A stretch of 35,277 nt of DNA from Acidobacteriota bacterium (GTDB lineage Bacteria; Acidobacteriota; Blastocatellia; Pyrinomonadales; Pyrinomonadaceae). The position numbers were made by a program, and so were the translations under genes. Below the pieces are notes generated by a model. The model made no database searches. It was not told the origin of the DNA and saw nothing but the letters and a program-made list of their open reading frames with translations. Positions 32,258-35,277 of this stretch are shown here, one piece after another. Within the stretch, counting starts at the first letter, position 1. Every line of letters starts with the position of its first letter. The DNA is taken from NCBI GenBank assembly GCA_024640445.1, contig JAHEEZ010000001.1, forward strand, positions 1 to 35,277, given 5' to 3'.

Positions 32258-33736
32258 CTAGTCTTCATAAAGATCGTCGGAAATTTCACCTGAAAATTTC
32301 TCGAACAGTGCCGGAAACTTGTCATACGGCCGATTCGTGTCGCCCGCGATCCTGACCCTAATGCCCTCGGCCTCAGTGTCGGCGCGGAACCAGATCCGCT
32401 TGTGCGAAAAGAGAAACAGACCCATCAGTGAAATAACAAGGAGCCCGAATCCTGCATAGAGAAAAGGCTGGCCCGGATCTCTCCTGATGAAGAGAATGTG
32501 CCGGTCGGCTACCCTTTCGAAGTCCTTTATTCGAAATGTATAGCCGGCGACAGGATTATTCGCAATGGGCGTTTCAGCCACAACACCGCCGAATGCGAAA
32601 GCAGTGTGTTTCTTTCCATCCGGTGAGACTACCTCAATAACCGCCGCCGGGCTTTCATAATCCGAGGTATCGTCTGCCGGATTTTCATTCCGCATATCAA
32701 AACCGGCCCGGAAATCGACAAAGCGCAGCTCGGTCCCGTCCTTGAGTACCACGCTTCCACCCCTCTTGATCGAGACCGATTCGGGCGTCCCTTGTTCGGG
32801 AATCGCGGTCAATGTAAGCACTCGAGCCTTTCCGAGCGGCACGACGGACGAATGAAAGATCCTGTAGCCCTTGTAATCGAATGGGGAATTGACACTTACC
32901 GTCGCCCGGGTCTCCTTCTTCCCGTCGATGATCGTGAGGTCCGTTATCCAGTCCAAAGTGTTCGAGGCTCTTATCGAGCCGCTCGTATCTATCAGCTTTT
33001 GCCGAATATCGCTGCAATGCACCTCGAACGGAAGATCAATCGTCATCCGTCTCGTCTGGTCAGGAGAAACCACGTTTGTAGTGATCTGCCGTGACGTCAT
33101 GCCGGGACTTAGCGTCATTTCGCCGCTTTGCGCCGACCAGGAAGTCAAAAGTCCGCCCAAGAGAATCAGTAAAAGCGATACGTGAGCGGCATATGTGCCC
33201 AGCACATTCCATGCGCCCTTTTGGGCGAAGACGAACCGTGCACCGCCCGCCGATTCTGTCCTGATGTCACGGAATCTGCGCTTTTGGAGCCGCTCTGCCG
33301 CAGCACTCGCCGCACTGTCCACGTCGCCAGAAAAAAGGAAATAGTCTTTGAAATGCGGTTTGGCCTCGAAGCCCGAAGGCGACATTGTCACACTCGGTTT
33401 AGTGATCAGTTTCCAGGATGAGGGAAACAGATCGATCGATGAGAGTATGATGTTTAGCGAGAGCGCTGCCAGAAGGAGCCTGAAATACCAGGAATGGTAG
33501 ATATCGAACAGATCGAGCCAAACGAACACTTTGCGCTGATACGGCCCAAGTTCTGCTAGAAAAGCGGGAAAACCGGCTACGTTTTCCTGAACGACGAATA
33601 TCCCGATCAGGCTTAGAATCCCTATAGCGATAAGCAGAAAGATCCCGAAGCGGACAGAACTGAAGAACCGCAGGAACCTGGACACTGGGTCCATGAACTT
33701 TCTTCTCTTTTGCCCGCTTCTTTTCGATTCCGACAT
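32258..33736 (-). CDS. resB: ResB/Ccs1 cytochrome c biogenesis protein
   Basis: A 492-residue System II haem-ligation component that, with CcsA/ResC, presents haem to apocytochromes at the outer face of the membrane. Three N-terminal helices (about 22-45, 75-95 and 170-190) are followed by a large extracytoplasmic domain (about 195-430) and a last helix (FLYAGFGLLVISLMGLFLF), the standard ResB layout. The motif SSVRFGIFLLIAIGILSLIG marks the first helix. The ATG at 33736 is preferred over a TTG at 33742; an ATG at 33694 is another option. No ccsA/resC partner is in the window. It is divergent from the nonahaem cytochrome and would serve the 16 c-type haem sites encoded here. Confidence 0.93.
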   Translation of the reverse strand: MSESKRSGQKRRKFMDPVSRFLRFFSSVRFGIFLLIAIGILSLIGIFVVQENVAGFPAFLAELGPYQRKVFVWLDLFDIYHSWYFRLLLAALSLNIILSSIDLFPSSWKLITKPSVTMSPSGFEAKPHFKDYFLFSGDVDSAASAAAERLQKRRFRDIRTESAGGARFVFAQKGAWNVLGTYAAHVSLLLILLGGLLTSWSAQSGEMTLSPGMTSRQITTNVVSPDQTRRMTIDLPFEVHCSDIRQKLIDTSGSIRASNTLDWITDLTIIDGKKETRATVSVNSPFDYKGYRIFHSSVVPLGKARVLTLTAIPEQGTPESVSIKRGGSVVLKDGTELRFVDFRAGFDMRNENPADDTSDYESPAAVIEVVSPDGKKHTAFAFGGVVAETPIANNPVAGYTFRIKDFERVADRHILFIRRDPGQPFLYAGFGLLVISLMGLFLFSHKRIWFRADTEAEGIRVRIAGDTNRPYDKFPALFEKFSGEISDDLYED

Positions 33737-33795
33737 TCGCAAATCTGGTCTTTTTTGGCTAATTCAAATACTAACAAGCGTTTCCCCAAAGGCTT

Positions 33796-33838
33796 TGTGA
33801 CTAACGTCACATCAATTCCCAAACCGGCATTTTATTAT
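33796..33838 (+). promoter_or_regulatory. CRP-like site and -10 before the nonahaem cytochrome
   Basis: TGTGACTAACGTCACA (33796-33811) is a perfect TGTGA-N6-TCACA palindrome except in the spacer, the CRP/HcpR-like form of TGA-N6-TCA. TATTAT (33833-33838, five of six consensus bases) is centred exactly 32 bp downstream, again class II geometry; the start would be near 33845. The site also lies 60-75 bp upstream of the divergent resB gene and could influence it. Confidence 0.7.
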
Positions 33839-33876
33839 TGTGACGTCTTAGAAATGGACATTCAGTCCTTGCGGAA

Positions 33877-35067
33877 ATGATATCTATCAGAAAAAGAAAG
33901 ACGCTCATCGGACCTTTGGTTGCGCTCGCATTCTTTGCGCTTGCAGGGTCCGTTTTTCTTTATTCAACTGCTTCGCGGACGGTCGGCGCCGCCCCCGGCG
34001 GACCGGTTGACGACAAAGCGCAGCCGGCCGCGCAAGGCTCCAAATACTCAAAGTTCTCGCACGACGTCCCTGAACACAAGAAGAAGGAGTGCGCCGAATG
34101 CCATAAATTCCCATCGTCGAACTGGGAAAAGGTGAGACCGGAAGGTGAGGCGATCCCCGACATCACAGATTATCCGAAGCACGACTCCTGCGTCGGCTGC
34201 CACAGGCAGCAGTTCTTCAGCGGACCGAAACCCGCGATCTGCACCAACTGTCACACGAATCCAGGTCCCAGGGACAGTTCCAGGCACCCGTTTCCAAATC
34301 CCCGGGAGCTCTATGACGAGTCTCCGAAAGGCAAGCGTTCATTCTCAGCGTTCGCGGTAAACTTCCCGCACGAGATGCACGTGGCGATGATGGGTTCCAA
34401 CACAGTGTCTCCGGACCGTTCAATTTTTGCAAAGGTCGGATTTCGCAAAACGGTCCAGTCGGAAACCTGTGCGATGTGCCATCAGGTCCTGAAACCTCAA
34501 GGTGACGGCGAAGAAGAATACGTGACCAAACCGCCGGAGAAATTGGGCGATGCATTCTGGCTTAAGAAGGGGACATTTATGTCCGCGCCTGTCGGCCACA
34601 CTCAGTGCTTCACCTGCCATTCCGCCGATGGGGGCTTGAGTCCCTCGCCGCAAGATTGCGGGACGTGCCACAAACTGCAGCCAAAGGACGCGAAGACAGA
34701 TTTCGATCCGGCAGCTGCCGCAAAGATGGAAGTCATCGACAAACTCCTGATCGCTTCCTGGAGACGCAGGACCTCGTCCGCCACTTTCAGGCACGAGTGG
34801 TTCAGTCATGCCGACCAGGACTGCACGGCATGCCACAACATTTCAGCACTTTCCCCATCTGACCCAAAGGTCAAAGCGGTGTCGGTCACCGCGTGCAGCG
34901 GTTGCCACATTACAGCGACATCGGACGATGGCGGAATATTGAATTTTGAGATCGATTCGAGGACGAAGGACCCTAAGTTCGAGTGCGTCAAGTGCCATCT
35001 TGGATACAGTTCGCTCCTGATCCCTGAATCGCATCCGCAGGCGATCAAGTCGATGGGTGGAGACTGA
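33877..35067 (+). CDS. Nonahaem cytochrome c
   Basis: A 396-residue periplasmic multihaem cytochrome with an N-terminal signal anchor (about 10-30). The nine CxxCH sites begin at residues 72, 105, 122, 198, 244, 261, 316, 340 and 370. Several are preceded by FSHD/FPHEMH-type His residues that act as distal ligands, as in cytochrome c7/c3-like proteins, so bis-His haems are likely. No catalytic-type CxxCK or P460 site is seen, so it is more likely an electron carrier than a nitrite or hydroxylamine enzyme. It follows the CRP-like promoter, and a lipoprotein gene starts 10 bp after its stop. Confidence 0.92.
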   Translation: MISIRKRKTLIGPLVALAFFALAGSVFLYSTASRTVGAAPGGPVDDKAQPAAQGSKYSKFSHDVPEHKKKECAECHKFPSSNWEKVRPEGEAIPDITDYPKHDSCVGCHRQQFFSGPKPAICTNCHTNPGPRDSSRHPFPNPRELYDESPKGKRSFSAFAVNFPHEMHVAMMGSNTVSPDRSIFAKVGFRKTVQSETCAMCHQVLKPQGDGEEEYVTKPPEKLGDAFWLKKGTFMSAPVGHTQCFTCHSADGGLSPSPQDCGTCHKLQPKDAKTDFDPAAAAKMEVIDKLLIASWRRRTSSATFRHEWFSHADQDCTACHNISALSPSDPKVKAVSVTACSGCHITATSDDGGILNFEIDSRTKDPKFECVKCHLGYSSLLIPESHPQAIKSMGGD

Positions 35068-35077
35068 ACTGGGGAGA

Positions 35078-35277
35078 TTGAAGATCAGAACACAGTCCAC
35101 GAAGCGGCTCCCGAACTTCAGACCGGTGCAATCATTGATCGTAGTGATCTTTTTGGCGGCGGTTTTCGGTTACGGATTTTCAGGATGCGGAGGTTCGGAA
35201 GAGCAGTTGGCGGACAACTCGAACCAGAATACGGAAGTTAACGATCAGTCAGGCCTTCCCGCCAACCTGACGAACGC
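35078..35277 (+). CDS. Putative lipoprotein, cut by the window end
   Basis: The first 66 codons of an open frame that runs off the window. A TTG at 35078 (after GGGGAG) would start it: a basic N-terminus (KIRTQSTKR), a hydrophobic stretch (SLIVVIFLAAVFGYG) and a lipobox FSGC followed by Gly-Gly-Ser and an acidic Asn-rich segment. In-frame GTG codons at 35120 and 35138 are alternative starts. It lies 10 bp after the nonahaem cytochrome, so it is probably cotranscribed. The function cannot be told from this fragment. Confidence 0.6.
   Translation, partial: MKIRTQSTKRLPNFRPVQSLIVVIFLAAVFGYGFSGCGGSEEQLADNSNQNTEVNDQSGLPANLTN

Noticed and set aside
33877..35067. Nitrite or hydroxylamine-converting multihaem enzyme
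   Set aside because: All nine sites are ordinary CxxCH; there is no CxxCK active-site haem and no P460-type crosslink tyrosine context, so a carrier role is more likely.
1..35277. CRISPR array, tRNA or rRNA genes, prophage
   Set aside because: No regularly spaced repeats, cloverleaf-like sequence, rRNA-like stretch or phage/integrase proteins were recognised by reading the window; short RNAs could still be missed.

Overview
The window reads as chromosomal DNA of a Gram-negative, moderately GC-rich bacterium, most likely an acidobacterium (Blastocatellia/Pyrinomonadaceae-like). This rests on the acidobacterial-type VWFA protein (6221-7336), the small Cys-rich membrane protein (7400-7930), the large S9 peptidase and the periplasmic, lipoprotein and outer-membrane proteins. 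There is no rRNA marker, so the taxonomy is inference. No rRNA, tRNA, CRISPR, transposase or phage gene was recognised.

Left part (1-14719), mostly housekeeping: an S9 dipeptidyl-peptidase-like enzyme (-), a DUF4242 protein, a dihydrolipoamide acyltransferase (E2) with two near-identical lipoyl domains, an OmpA-type envelope protein, a VWFA protein, a Cys-rich membrane protein (-), glutamine-dependent NAD+ synthase (-), a receiver-HATPase protein (-), a DUF374 acyltransferase, a CzcD-type zinc/cadmium exporter and a large tyrosine-decarboxylase-like PLP enzyme. Hairpin terminators separate several of these units.

Centre (14720-26772), the main interest: one tightly packed + strand operon encoding what looks like a complete respiratory chain. 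In order it holds a cytoplasmic GltD-like FAD/NAD(P)/Fe-S oxidoreductase, a Rieske protein, a long cytochrome b with b6-type haem spacing, a heptahaem cytochrome c, a Tat-exported NxrA/NarG-like molybdenum catalytic subunit whose first Fe-S motif is Cys-x3-Asp-x3-Cys, a four-cluster NarH/NxrB-like subunit, an ethylbenzene-dehydrogenase-gamma-like haem b lipoprotein and a TorD-type chaperone. There is no NarI. The Rieske/cytochrome b pair should instead connect the periplasmic enzyme to the quinone pool, as proposed for haloarchaeal pNar operons. The direction (nitrate reduction or nitrite oxidation) cannot be read from the sequence; the neighbours favour nitrate/NO metabolism.

Right part (26775-35277): a - strand operon (DUF7009-like, DUF5335-like, DcaP-like porin, the RIC/YtfE nitrosative-damage repair protein, YwiC-like membrane protein); a - strand TPR and CRP/FNR-type regulator pair; a ResB cytochrome c biogenesis gene; and, divergently, a nonahaem cytochrome c followed by a lipoprotein cut by the window end.

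Regulation ties these together. Three TGA-N6-TCA palindromes (14738-14749, 30735-30746, 33796-33811) lie upstream of the molybdoenzyme operon, the RIC/porin operon and the nonahaem cytochrome. Each is centred exactly 32 bp from a -10-like hexamer, which is class II CRP/FNR activator geometry. The regulator at 30785-31429 keeps the recognition-helix Glu and Arg expected for TGA half-sites but lacks FNR-type iron-sulfur cysteines. The first site is also the centre of a perfect 44-bp palindrome.
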